NCBI RefSeq assembly: GCF_026230105.1
Contig: NC_079476.1
Location: 4,423,209-4,487,208 of the forward strand
Direction of reading: 5' to 3'
Length of the DNA stretch: 64,000 nucleotides
Source of the DNA: Diorhabda sublineata
Lineage: Eukaryota > Arthropoda > Insecta > Coleoptera > Chrysomelidae
Position numbers and translations under genes: made by a program
The notes under the pieces: model-generated
Databases searched by the model: none
Told to the model about the DNA's origin: nothing
What the model saw: the letters and a program-made list of their open reading frames with translations, nothing else
In this document: positions 12,301 through 22,559 of the stretch, one piece after another
Numbering within the stretch: position 1 is the first letter of the stretch
Layout: each line of letters begins with the position of its first letter

Positions 12301-13908
12301 TATTACTGGCTTAGAATTGCTTATGAATATAACAAATGAGCCTGAAAGTAACAGACAACAAAGAAAACAAAATTTAGGTTTAGGGATACCTCAGTGAAAA
12401 TTCTTAGAATTTAAATTTGAAAATTTGTTTATTTTGTTTTTCAATTTTTTATCTAGCTCCTCCTTTTTATTAAGCCGGGCACAGCATTTTGAGCTTTTCA
12501 AGCATCAGTAGTAAATTAAATATCTTTGTAGAGAATAGAAGCTAGCACAATGAGACTACACCATTATTTTCTATGAGATTCCCTCTATAAATGAAGCCCA
12601 TACAACATTTTCTCTAAATCAAGCACTAATGCCATAAAATTATAATTTTATTAAAAAAATTGAATAAAGTGCCCTTTTTAAGGCATCCTTTTACAATGAA
12701 GGAATCAAATACCTTATGTAATAATTTCTATACTATAAGATATAGTATAATACTTACATATGCCAGAATATGAAATCTGAAATAAGTCTCCTTAATTTTT
12801 TATAAATTTTTGAAAATGAAAATTTTTCTATTTTTTCAAAGTTTGAAGCTCAATATCTCTGGTGAGTCAAAAGGTTATAAGAGTAATAACATAAAAAATG
12901 TCAAAATGAAAATTAATAAAATAAAAGCTAACTCATTTTAAACGTTGGAAAGTAAGTAAATAGTTTTTATTCTATAAAATTCCAACGCTACACAGTTTTG
13001 GGAAAATAAACCATGTTTTTCTTTTCAATTATAAAAAATTACTGGTTAATGATAAAAATATTCACTTCAATTGCACATGTAGATACTGAACACACTGTTC
13101 ACACCACCACTACACCAACACTCACAATTACACTGTTTAATACGCGTTTCAATGACGAAGTTACCATCTTCAGAGACTGTTTACTTTCAGTCACTACAGT
13201 AGTAGTGTTGTAAACAGTGTAATCAATATGAATACCACCAACAGTTCCAAATATCCCAACTAAGTTGCACATGTAGAGAAATAAAAAATGAACAAATTTT
13301 CAAGTTACATACTAGGACATTATAATTTTCACAGTGGTATCCCTAACCTAAATCTTGTTTTGTCTGCTACTTTCATGGTCATATGAAGCAAATATGTTGA
13401 ACTATCGAAACAACAACAAAAATTAATAAACATATGAAGAATGGAGTAAAGATTCTACCATGCACAAATGAAAAATACCTGCAAAGGTAAACTCTTAGTA
13501 GTCATGTGTGTTGGCATTTGAAATGCTGGTATAGGAGAATTCTGACGAGGGTACACATAATTTCTTCGTGATTCTGGGGTTCCGTGCTACAAAAATAGAT
13601 TGCAGGAGCATGTGATAATAGGAAAACTATGTCTAGTCTGACAGATTAATTATAAACATGCAAATTTACCTGCATTGGAATATACTCATTTTGAGCACTG
13701 TTAGGATGTTTCTGAGTGTTCTGTATGATTCTATGCTTTCCTCTTGGATCTTCCCATGTTGTGGTTTTGGTATAATGATTGATATAATAACTGTAATAAA
13801 TGATTATCTTTAACTGAAATATACATTAAGATATACTCACAGTTTTCCTGTTGCTGCGTCTCTTCTACAATCCCATCCTGGAGGTAATGGATTTTGTAGT
13901 TCGGCCAT
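2257..13908 (-). CDS. WW and CUE domain protein (5 exons, 234 aa)
   Basis: Minus-strand gene built from five exons joined by GT-AG introns in consistent phase: 13841-13908, 13670-13790, 13479-13586, 7747-7901 and 2257-2509 (705 nt, 234 residues). Residues 8-39 form a WW domain (LPPGWDC...YYINHYTKTTTWEDPR, Trp12 and Trp35), which binds proline-rich peptides. Residues about 131-165 form a CUE domain (MFPTVPETHIKMLL...YHSREALVISALQVEKYP), a ubiquitin-binding helical fold. The tail is rich in Pro and Ser. The start is the first ATG before the WW domain. The 5.6-kb third intron holds a dead mariner and the 5.2-kb last intron a 2.76-kb Tc1/mariner element. Its start lies 405 bp from the divergent zinc finger-HIU hydrolase gene. 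WW/CUE suggests a ubiquitin-linked adaptor. I do not recognise the orthologue, so no symbol is given. Confidence 0.85.
2798..3640 (+). pseudogene. Degenerate mariner element (irritans-like)
   Basis: The left end carries a mariner terminal sequence (ggtctgagaagtacctgg) and the right end a degraded partner (aggcacttctggaatcatca). Between them, broken frames recall mariner transposase, for example LLPHAPYSPELTLWDYFPF near 3383-3440, equivalent to the SPDLAPSDY block with the catalytic Asp positions altered. About 840 bp remains of a usual 1.3 kb. It sits in the last intron of the WW/CUE gene and cannot encode a transposase. Confidence 0.6.
4370..4596 (+). pseudogene. LINE reverse transcriptase fragment, copy 1
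   Basis: Translation gives YFKAFDVLDHDLLCAKL and then, after a stop, ESGVSQGSIIGPVLFLVY. These are the RT domain A (FD..DHD) and domain B (GVPQGSxLGPLLF) motifs of non-LTR retrotransposons. The fragment is interrupted at the TA dinucleotide 4595-4596 by a 2757-bp Tc1/mariner element. Its right-hand continuation resumes at 7356. A tandem second copy follows at about 7433-7650. Confidence 0.7.
4597..7353 (-). mobile_element. Tc1/mariner (DD41-type) element with ~0.5-kb inverted repeats
   Basis: A 2757-bp element flanked by TA duplications (4595-4596 and 7354-7355). Its ends are cTGGGTGTCCCAGAAATTGC and the complement at 7334-7353. The inverted repeats stay highly similar for about 400 bp (4597-5000 against 6950-7353) and continue more weakly to about 5100 and 6860. 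An intact minus-strand transposase frame lies inside. The empty target site is preserved in the tandem LINE copy at 7565-7575 (gatatatggtg), which confirms the TA duplication. Confidence 0.88.
5360..6457 (-). CDS. Tc1/mariner transposase with DUF4817-like N-terminus, catalytic Asp replaced
   Basis: An uninterrupted frame of 365 residues from ATG at 6455-6457 (the open frame extends further upstream without an ATG). The N-terminal ~60 residues form a helix-turn-helix of the DUF4817 kind (DMLLIYGETGSVSSRANVSY, then ERYPNRRRAS). A second HTH (SLRVIERRTGVSKSQAQRIL) follows, then an IS630/DDE_3 catalytic domain. The first Asp is in VLWSDES and the second in QNDGCPAHY. The third acidic position, expected as PxDFF 41 residues later, reads PLNFFYRG; the Asn codon is at 5555-5557. 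This family cuts and pastes DNA at TA sites using three acidic residues, so this copy is probably inactive even though the frame is open. Length is normal for the family. Confidence 0.88.
   Translation of the reverse strand: MANEQPVLSTSSEYTDMLLIYGETGSVSSRANVSYNARLAARLYSERYPNRRRASHEIILRTVNACREGRIPGQRSSQGRPRSTQEDEVVLEQVSEDPSTSLRVIERRTGVSKSQAQRILKRYEYHPYHIQRVQTLLSSDYTKRVSFCRTMLEKHEEDPNFFNYVLWSDESACKRDGYLNLHNIHSWQLENPHEVRQDRSQHQFKINLWTGILNGQIMGPFELPATLNAAMYLEFLQNDLPILLEDVSLETRRMWLQNDGCPAHYARAVRAYLDDTYPRRWIGQLGPILWPPRSPDLNPLNFFYRGCLKDKVYSKPIRSVDELRQRINEAAREITNLSLGRLKTQFLRRCRLCIRAGGRNFENML
7356..7650 (+). repeat. Tandem copy of LINE/Penelope-type repeat carrying the empty insertion site
   Basis: Positions 7356-7432 continue the interrupted copy 1. 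From about 7433 a second copy repeats the RT fragment (GVPQGSIIGPLLFLLYVFDI region, 7510-7568) and the same downstream sequence ending in tccagaaattccaac. The tggtgtagcgatgg...cagtgtgttcagtatgaatatcaccaacgg segment recurs at 13.1, 38.4 and 57.6 kb, where it is linked to Penelope-like sequence. Confidence 0.7.
8182..9051 (-). pseudogene. Degenerate mariner element, 870 bp
   Basis: Inverted ends CGAGGGTTGTTACTTATG (8182) and the complement of CTTGAGTAGCAACACTCG form (right end 9051), flanked by TA at 8180-8181 and 9052-9053. The minus strand at 8225-8428 gives SPYLAPNDFFLFPQIKNKL, the C-terminal catalytic block of a DD34D mariner, with Tyr in place of the usual Asp in SPDLAP. Upstream frames are broken. 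It lies in the third intron of the WW/CUE gene. A 268-bp internally deleted relative is at 43.5 kb. Confidence 0.75.
9238..9314. repeat. (TA)n microsatellite
   Basis: About 75 bp of uninterrupted TA dinucleotide. The long tyrosine-isoleucine frames crossing it on both strands are artefacts of the repeat. It lies in the third intron of the WW/CUE gene. Confidence 0.95.
9315..13478. other. Remainder of WW/CUE intron 3 plus unclassified repeats
   Basis: No exon seen. A short motif (ccttcataccaaatttca) occurs at about 10975 and 11935, and atatggaatgacccataa at about 11634 and 11998, so degenerate repeat copies are present. A Penelope-associated repeat lies at 13079-13266. Otherwise I see only AT-rich sequence. 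Confidence 0.6.
13079..13266 (-). repeat. Penelope-type terminal repeat copy with internal inverted arms
   Basis: Contains the complement of CTGAAGATGGTAACTTC...TTGAAACGCG, a motif typical of Penelope-like element ends. On both sides are inverted copies of the caccaacactcacaattac...gtgttgtaaacagtgtaat type. It shares the tatgaatatcaccaac segment with the repeats at 7.4, 38.4 and 57.6 kb. The open frame across it (13013-13213) is not a gene. Confidence 0.5.
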
Positions 13909-14313
13909 TTCGTATAATTTAATTAAACTTTAATAACTTCTCACATATATGCTTTGCATATATGTTTGTATTGATTATTTGATTTTATGACATATGTCAC
14001 CTGTCAAATAAAGTTGGGAGGTGAACTAACCGTTTTTACATATAAACATTAATTTTCAAACATTTAACAATATTTGTCAAATTAATGAGATAATGAACTA
14101 ATACGTGATATAGTTTTAAAATAATTCCATTGGTATACGAACAATCGTATTTGTAATAAAAATGTAGATGTCGATAAAGAAGTTGCATCGCCATCTTGTA
14201 ATTTTCCATTTCCAAAACTTACAACTTGTGTTAGTTGAAAAACTAAAATCCTAGTGTGTTTTCAGTAGTGTTTGTTAAAATCTAGTAATTTTCAATTTGA
14301 TTGGCGGTAAATA
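13909..14313. promoter_or_regulatory. Divergent intergenic region shared by two genes
   Basis: The WW/CUE start (13908, minus) and the zinc finger-HIU hydrolase start (14314, plus) are separated by 405 bp, so their promoters must lie here or overlap 5' UTR. I see no convincing TATA box at a fixed distance from either start. A bidirectional promoter is inference from spacing only. Confidence 0.5.
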
Positions 14314-17300
14314 ATGGAAACCCAAGGCGTTGGTGTAGATAATGAAAATGACAATGAGGATCTTCTGAAAATAAATAGAGACCAACGCGATTCTGGAATA
14401 CAAATTATTCCGGTTCAGCTGATACAATCTTCATCTGAAGTTACTGTACATTCTAAAGGGAAATATTATAAACAAACCTATCGCCCGGCTTGGGAACTTA
14501 TGCCCGAATTTAAAGGTAATTTGTTTTTGTTGTGTTGCACTATTTGTCCTAACAATGATTACCAAAAATTTTGTTCTGAAATATTATACGTTATAGGATG
14601 GCTTAGAGGAGTGGAAGGCGAACCTACCAGGGCATATTGTATGTATTGTCATAAAAATTTACATGCACATAGACTTAGTCTTTTAAAACATATATGTACC
14701 ATTAGGCATCAGAAAGCAGCTCAAATGCATAAAGTTCGAAAGGTAATTAAATCTGATTAATAATAAAATTTGTTTAAACTTTTTAATCGTCCTAGAATAA
14801 AGAATTGAACATGAAAGAAGACTCATTAGAAAATGAAGATGACCGGGAACTTTCTAATGATGAAGATATAGAAATTGACAACGAAGAAGAAGAATATGAG
14901 GATAGATCTCAATTAAAAAATTCATTTTCAGAAGGTGCTGTTGAAAAAGTAACTAATAATAATTTTATTAACAACACATAATTACCTTTTCACACTTTTT
15001 AGGATTCTGAAAAACCCATTATTGAAAAGCCTCCGATATCTACCCAAGTCACTGATATGACCAAAGGGAAACCTATATCTGGACTACAAGTTAGCTTGTA
15101 CAAGCTCATTGATGGCCGATGGACTTTTATAAATGAAGGAATAACTAACTCTGCAGGAAAATTTTTCCAATTTATTGATAGGACTGATTTTACTACGGGA
15201 AGATACAAATTGCATTACGATGTTGATAGATATTTTGAAGCTAAAAAACAAGATACCATGTATCCCTTTATTGAGGTAAATCTATAAATATTATTTAACT
15301 TGCATTGTAAATTTTCTGAGTGAATGATAAATCATGGATTAAAATTACAAAATTATATGGTAAAATTGCTAATCAAATTTTCCAGCATTCCTTAGTAAAT
15401 GATTATAAAATATTTTGTCATGCTGATTTGAATTATTACTGTTTAGTGAATTTACTAAATTGTTTTGCTTTAAAACTTCCTACACATTAGATTACCAAAG
15501 AAATTTTTAACAGAGAAAGAAAGAATATGATGTTATGGAAACAACAGTAATCAACAAAAGGGAAGAAGAACTTAAAAGACCGAGAGAAAGATAACAGATT
15601 CAAATACAGGAGGGAAAAAGGAGAGCAAAGAAAACCGAAAAAATAGAGAAATAACTGGAGAAGGAAAATACAGTGAGACACATAAAAGCACAAAGACACA
15701 ACACTGAGAAGAAAAACAACTGAAATTATCAGAAGAATAATGCAATGGACCCCATTGTGGCCAAGGAGAAGAGGCAGATCGAGTAAGACTTGGAGAAACG
15801 AAATAGAAGAGGTAATAAGAGCACTAAATATAGAAAAGTGGAGGGCAATATGCTGGAACTGAAAGGAATGGAAAATAATAACAAGCAGCTATAACCTATA
15901 AAGAAAACAAAATTTGAAAACGAGGAGTAATCAACCTCAAAAAGGGATTTTAAGGTGATGTAAGGATAGCTATAATCAGAAGGTTTGAAAATCTTGATGA
16001 TAATGATGAAGAAAGAACAACATCAAAAAAATATAAAATGATATTGAGCATCACGGAACAGAATTTTTTCTTCCTCTTTTTCTTGTTATCACCTCTTGGA
16101 AATCTTCACTTTCATAGAAGGGTAGCTGCCTGCTTTAGATAATAACACACACTAACACACCACCACACAACACTATAATGAAACCCAAAAAAAAAAATAA
16201 AAGATAAAATAGACAAAAAATAAGAGAAGAAAAGGCAAAACGCAGTAAAATATTTTTCTCGCTTTCTTTTTTTGTTGACTTTTGGTTAGGTTGCTGGAAT
16301 GGGTTCCTTTGACAGATGTCTCTATAGATATTGGATAGAAACTCCCTTATACCGGAAGGTGGGTGAGCCTTCGCTACAGGACTGACCCTGGGAGGTGATA
16401 AACCCTTTCTCTCATAAAAGGTTTTTAGTTGAAAGGAATAGGGTTTATATTTGAAGATAAAACTTGATAAAATCCTTTATATAAAAAAATTCGGTGTGGG
16501 TTTGATTTTTGTCACATCTCTTGACAAAATAGAATGACATACTGGCTCACAGTACTGTCCATGGTACATACAGTCGCCAGTAACTCATTGCAATAGTGAC
16601 ACTTGGCGCCTCACTCGGAATTTGTTAGTACTAAGGATGTGACACTATTATATCCTGTAAATATATCTTAATGTCAATTTTAATTTTTTTTTTTTGAGAT
16701 GTGGCACTATTGAAATAGGAGTGGGATATATCAATAATTGAGACACTATAGTGTAACAACAAAATGTATTAGATGTAAAACCTCGTTTACATGCTAGAAA
16801 AATAACTTTTGTGGTCATGAATCATGTTATCTCTCAAGTTCTAAACAGGAATGAATGATAAAATTTGATTCTCTACCAATATTAATTATTGCTTGTAAGC
16901 AAAATCCGTTCTAGGTACAGTGATGATTCTTAATATAGATTACATGTTTCAACTAACTTAGATATCGTTTGTAAACTGTTTCCAGGACGGTCTTTTTCAA
17001 TACTCGGTTGATAGCAAGTACCATTACCAGAACCATGTGTAGCCGAAGATCGTTTCCTGGGCAGTCTTTTCAATACTTTGTTGATCGTGCAGAAAATATC
17101 TATAAACGCTCCCAAGAACTGTTTGATTATCAGGTTGGAACAAACTCTAAAATTTCCTGAAATTTCTTTTGGGTTTCAAATTGCTGACATAAAGGATCAT
17201 TACCTGAGAAATATTAGTTATTCTGTTACTTTTATTTTTTATTTAGAAAATATTAAACTGTATAAGATTTTTTAAAAACTTTTTTTAAATGGAGAGAAAT

Positions 17301-17542
17301 TCTCTTAAGTTTCAAGGTTCAGTTTGAGAAGATAAAAAATATTTTATTTTAGAGGTGTGTTTCTACAACAGTATGAATTGAGTATATTTGTTATAAAAAT
17401 TAATTATGATAAACTTTCTTCAAAGTTAACAAAATGACATATTTGTTCACAGATTATATTTGATGCAAACTTATTTCGTGATTGTTATCATATTCCACTG
17501 CTACTTAGTCCCCATGGATACACCACTTACCGAGGATCCTAA
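14314..17542 (+). CDS. Zinc finger + 5-hydroxyisourate hydrolase-like (transthyretin fold) fusion, 5 exons, 287 aa
   Basis: Exons 14314-14515, 14597-14742, 14796-14948, 15003-15275 and 17453-17542 join in phase to 864 nt. Residues 82-105 form a C2H2-like finger (Cys82, Cys85, His99, His105; YCMYCHKNL...KHICTIRH) of the kind often seen in transposase-derived proteins. Residues 117-167 are strongly acidic. Residues about 179-287 form an HIU hydrolase domain ending in the diagnostic LLLSPHGYTTYRGS. HIU hydrolase acts after urate oxidase in urate breakdown. The catalytic His in YHIPLLL and the YRGS end are kept. The N-terminal catalytic His (normally STHVLD) is Gln182, and the Arg of the usual DGR turn is Lys220 (SAGKFF). 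Enzyme activity is therefore doubtful, as in vertebrate transthyretin. Intron 4 (2.2 kb) carries a LINE tail fragment. The fold is certain; the function is not. Confidence 0.88.
15480..15900 (+). pseudogene. LINE C-terminal tail fragment
   Basis: After frameshifts the plus strand gives RRGRSSKTWRNEIEEVIRAL and EKWRAICWN, the basic C-terminal end seen in RTE-like LINE polyproteins. It lies in intron 4 of the HIU hydrolase-like gene. Non-functional. Confidence 0.45.
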
Positions 17543-17592
17543 ATTTTATTCAAATTAATTTTAAATAATATTTTGTGAATTAAAATATTTGT

Positions 17593-17598
17593 AATAAA
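17593..17598 (+). terminator. Poly(A) signal of the HIU hydrolase-like gene
   Basis: AATAAA 51 bp after the TAA stop at 17540-17542. Its position fits a short 3' UTR ending before the convergent NUDT9-type gene. Confidence 0.55.
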
Positions 17599-18011
17599 TT
17601 ATGATTAAATTATTTAATGTTTTTATTTTGGTGTAAATTGTAAGAAGACCAATTTTCCAAATCAATAGTGATCATAGTATTAACATTATCATAGTATTTC
17701 TTATAACATAAAATATTCATAAAGTTCAAAACTATCAAAGATTATTCATTATTTAAAAACAAAAAAACTCCGTTCTTAGTGGTTAAGGATTAAGTAAAAA
17801 TATAAACCTCACCTGCAATTTCTGGAGCATAAATGATACATATTGTGATACAAGTGCAAAAATCATTTCATATTATTAAAGTTTCCACATGTGTTGCACA
17901 CTATACTTTTGTAGGGAATATTGCACTAGCATGAAATTAAGTTTATAAAACAAATAAGTAAAATAAATGAGATATAATTATTTAAACATAAAATATATTT
18001 TGTATAAAACG

Positions 18012-18017
18012 TTTATT
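18012..18017 (-). terminator. Poly(A) signal of the NUDT9-type gene
   Basis: AATAAA on the minus strand (tttatt on plus) 31 bp beyond the stop codon at 18048. It faces the poly(A) signal of the convergent plus-strand gene about 415 bp away. Confidence 0.6.
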
Positions 18018-18047
18018 AAAAATTTTTTGTAGTTAGGTAGGAAAAAT

Positions 18048-21000
18048 TCACCAATGACTTTTCAATCTTTCAACAACAGCTTTAATGAAATTTGAATGAC
18101 TAGCATATAAATCAATGTTTTGGTCAATATCCATCCATTGTATGTTTTGTGCATCATCCCCTGCTGTTAGATTTAATTTCCCAACATGAGAACCATCTTC
18201 ATCGTGGAAATTATAAGCTACTGTTTCCATCCAAGCATTATCAGTATTCCTTGGATCATCTACATAACCCTCATAAATTACAACTCCATTTTTGAAAAAA
18301 TTTCTTATCATCTTTTCATCCGCCTCAGCTTGTTCTTTGGATACTTGTAAACTATTTAAAGCTTCTTCCCGAAATTCTCGTTGTACAGTTTCACTCACCT
18401 ATAATAAAATATTCGTTTACTAACAATATACTACAAATCTCTTTTTTATATTCAAATAGGATCTTCCAAATATTGGAGAAACTATTTTCTGACAGAAATA
18501 GATGTTTCAAGATCTACATTAAGATAAAACATTCATGGCAATGAAGGAGAGATAAGCTTTATGTCGATTTTTATTCTTAAAATGACAATTTACAGTATAA
18601 AAATATCCCCTTTCAGCACCCCTTTGAATTATAAGCACCTCCTCGAACACTTTGAATAAGAAAGGGGGTCAAGTGGCACCTTGTTGGAAAGGGATTTTAG
18701 TTCTCTGTTCAGCAATATAAAATTTTATGAATTTGGTGCAATAATAACTGAGAAAATTCATTTTTAAGATAAATTAAATGTTCAAAATGACTACTATTCG
18801 CTTGATATAACCGATGCGATTTTGGAATTCTTGTACATTTTGTATGACCTCAGGGGTTATTTTGTTAATTTCTTTCTTTATCCTAATTTTTAAATCAGCA
18901 ATATTTTCTAGTATAAATAGTAGTTAAAATATACTTTAGATTTTAAATAACCCCATAATAAGCGACGTTTCATTTAAACAGAACGGTTAACAAACAGAAC
19001 TGTAGATATTGTTTTGTGTGTGATGTGTGTGTGTTTACACATTTAAAACACATAAACTGGCGTTTTTTCACAAATTCTGTACTTAAAAGAAAAAATCATA
19101 GTCCACCATTCAGCAATACATTATGTAAACCATTCTTCTGCTAAAAAAGTATTTGAATAAAATGGCAGGAAAAAAAATTTTTAACAAGGTTGTTTAAAAC
19201 AATAAGAATCGTTTAAAACATAAAAAACACTTTTGTTCAAATATAAAAAATAAATTTCTTCCAACCTTGTTGTAGGTAGATACGTATTATTATTATCAAA
19301 TAATTTTTTTATGCACTGCCTGAGCTACTATACTACACACCTAGAACTAAGATTTATCTTAAAGAATTGATATCTTTGGAAAAAATATGAATTTTCCGAT
19401 GGGGTTTTTCTCGATTAAAAGCAAAATCGCTTCACATCTGACAAATAAATATGAGTAGGATACTCTAGAGAATTGTTTAACCATGTCTTTATGAAGACCT
19501 TATTTTGATTCTGAATAACTTGATGACACTGCCCATTGCAGATGAAATTCTCCAAAGCACTCCTATTTATAAAATAAAGATTTTCAAACAAGATACCAAT
19601 AATTTATTCTGTAACCTCAAAAAAGTGAGAGATATCGATTTTGGATATTCCAGCATTGAAAAAATTCATTGGGATCAAAGATAAGGGCATGTTGATATTT
19701 TGCAAGGATTGTAGAAACTGTTTAATGTATACGACTTTCAAATATTTTGAAAAATTCCCCTCAGCATTCAAATTAACTAAAACAATAAATTTTTTTAATC
19801 CCAATAAGACTGGCAATAATCCATGCAACTAATGTCTGAAGGAATTGATATTTTATTGACTGCAAACAGATGCAACGCCATTACATTTGAAAAAGCAGAG
19901 AGGGCTTTTAGAAATATTATTCTGACGAATTAGATCACTCTCAATAAGATGAAAAACTATTGCAGATGTGATGGAGTAGATGATTTTTGGATGGAAATTA
20001 TCAAAAACAGTAATTGTACTAAAAAAAAAATGGTGCAATTTTGGTTGAAAATTTAAAAGAAGAATCACTTATAGACCAAAGTTGAGTTTTTTTAACAATT
20101 TATTTCTGACCTCTAAACAGATAACAATAATCTGGCATCGAGGCCTTAAATTATTAAATCATAACAGAATACAAATAAATAATATAATTCTGGTATTTTA
20201 TATTATTTCATTCTATTTCTCAATAGCTTCTTAAGTTCCCTGTACAAATTTTTGTCACTTCCCCCTATTTCTGACTTAAAAACACTGTTATATGCAGTTA
20301 TGCTTGCAAATATTGGAGAGTTTTGTGCTTTTTTATATTTAAACAATTGTGCTTAAGTGCAGATTGTAATTGTGGTCATTTTGTTTTAATTTAATATCAG
20401 TTTTTATTAGGTTTTTTGTATTTTATATATGAGTTTTATTTGCTCAAATTTTTTTCGTTTGTCGAAGTTTAGGAATGGATAGATAATATAGTTATTATTT
20501 TGCAGACTCTGTAATTTATTATTTAGTGCTACAGTGTCATTTCCATAGCATGGGATAAGGTACATTATATGTGGTTCAACAAAACTGTTATACAGTAAGT
20601 ACCTAGAGTTAGCACTAAACATATGATTGCATCGTTTAATTGAACCTAATATTAGAGACACTGTTCGTTGAAAACCAAATTGATGTTGTGAATTTATATC
20701 CAGGTTGGAATTAGTTCATTGCAGTAACAATTTCAACTGTTTCACATTATAAAATTATTATTGTATTTTTACAGTAAGTAAATGAAATGATATTTACCTT
20801 TTCCCCAGCGTCTACCATACCACCAGGTATAGCCCATTGTTTACAATCATGTCTTTGTATAGCACAGAACTGTAAAATTGGTAAATTTGTGGTATTACTA
20901 ATAACTTTTTTATTACCCTCCATCTTCCATCTAGTTACAACAGGATCTGCTGCATGATTAGGTCCCCATTTTCCTAAGATTCCTCTCCCTTTAATACCCG

Positions 21001-21356
21001 TTCTTCCTTCAGGATTCAGCGGTCTACCATTAACAATTCTGTAAGTACCTAGATGGAAATCATATATGATTCAAATTCTAAATATATAGTAAATGGAATT
21101 ATATATAACCTGTGTGACTTTTTCTATTTATATCACCATCAAGTTCGTTCCATTTAGGTTTAAAACTTTTGTCTTCAATAGGAGGATCCGCCCATGGTTT
21201 GTTCACAAGAGCTTTTGAATTGTACTCTGGAGGATCATAATCACCTACACAAACGGACCAATGCACTTGTTCATCTTTTATTTGTAACCTTTTTACATCA
21301 CTAAAGGGGTATAAAACACCTCTACACTTTGTATGTACCATTCTTTTTAATAACAT
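18048..21356 (-). CDS. NUDT9: ADP-ribose pyrophosphatase (NUDT9 type), 3 exons, 282 aa
   Basis: Exons 21110-21356, 20798-21048 and 18048-18398 join in phase. The enzyme hydrolyses ADP-ribose to AMP and ribose-5-phosphate. The N-terminal part has HTKCRGVLYPF and KALVNKPWADPP; the middle has RTGIKGRGILGKWGPNHAAD; then comes the Nudix box GGMVDAGEKVSETVQREFRE with EEAL, matching GX5EX7REUXEE and split between exons 2 and 3. The C-terminus (AYNFHDEDG...AGDDAQNIQWMDID) is the NUDT9 tail. I chose ATG 21354-21356; in-frame ATGs at 21341 and 21401 are alternatives, and a 5' exon adding a mitochondrial leader cannot be excluded. The gene is convergent with the HIU hydrolase-like gene and lies on the PARP1 strand. 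Intron 2 (2.4 kb) contains repeat debris. Confidence 0.92.
18399..20797 (-). other. NUDT9 intron 2 with repeats and a LINE fragment
   Basis: Intron with good GT and AG ends. At 20407-20720 the minus strand encodes a LINE RT C-terminal piece (RYLLYNSFVEPHIMYLIPCY, then LNNKLQSLQNN). The rest is AT-rich with short GT runs near 19015-19035 and no recognisable exon. Confidence 0.65.
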
Positions 21357-22559
21357 GGATTCTTTAAAGCCTATCAACATAAATATAATATACCATTTCA
21401 TAAATGTTGTCCAGTGCTTTTCGCACAACTTTTTTTTTAATATGATCGATAATATTACTTGCCCAATTATTAATAAAACAATGTAAATCCTTTTAAATTA
21501 AATATAACCTTTTATTTACGAGTGATATCGACAAAACTTAACCTAATTCTTTTGAAAAGTCAGAATAATGACATATGAGAGCTTTCAGGAAACTATGATC
21601 ACCTTTCAGGTGATTGCAGATCCTAATCAGTAATGAAAAATACCGTATTTTACTGCCTTTAAACAAAACCAAAATATGATAAGAATGATCACATTCAGCG
21701 GACGAAACCGTTGTGCCACTGTTATACAACCCTAGTGGAATCATTCGTACGCTACAAACTCAACACCTTCTAGAGGGGATGCTATGTATCGGAGTGCTTT
21801 TAATTTATGCAAGGTAGCGGAAGCATAATTCATCCACTTCCTTAGCGGAAGTGAAATTTGTTAAATCGACTGTGTTCTGTGATCAAACGTCAAATTATAA
21901 CCTTTCTTAGAAGAAAAATAAAATTCGTTTAAGATGAGAAAAATTAATTGGAACAGCATTAATTATAATGACAATTTTTACATACATAAAAAGTGTTTGA
22001 GTGATGAATACACCTCGTAATTGTTTGAAAAGGAACTAGAAAAAATAACCTCCTCATTTACCACTTGACAGCGAGCGCTCAACATGTTCCCTATAGGTTA
22101 ACAGTAGCGCTACGATCACTGAATTCGACGAATGACATAATTTCGTTCTAAAGGTGTAATTTCATATTGATGCTCGACGCTGGCTTGAAGCGTCAAATGA
22201 AGTTACGTGATATAATTTCGACTGGAGCGCCATCTTGAATTAATGCAACGTCAAATATAAAACCGCTTATAACCAGATTGGTCAGTTTGCAATTTTCTTG
22301 AATGAACTCTGTTGAATTATATAGCTTGTGACGTCCCGCCTTCGACACAAAGGTATTACGAACTTAACAGAAGAAACGGAAACTATTTAATCGCAATTGA
22401 AGATTACAATGACTGACAAACTTTTTGACTAAATTTTTTATATATATCAAATTTGACAAGACATGAGGTTACCACGACGCGATTAAAGCGACAACAACCA
22501 CTTACTTCACTATACCGACTACAACTATGACAGACACTAATTCCACAACAGGGATGCTA

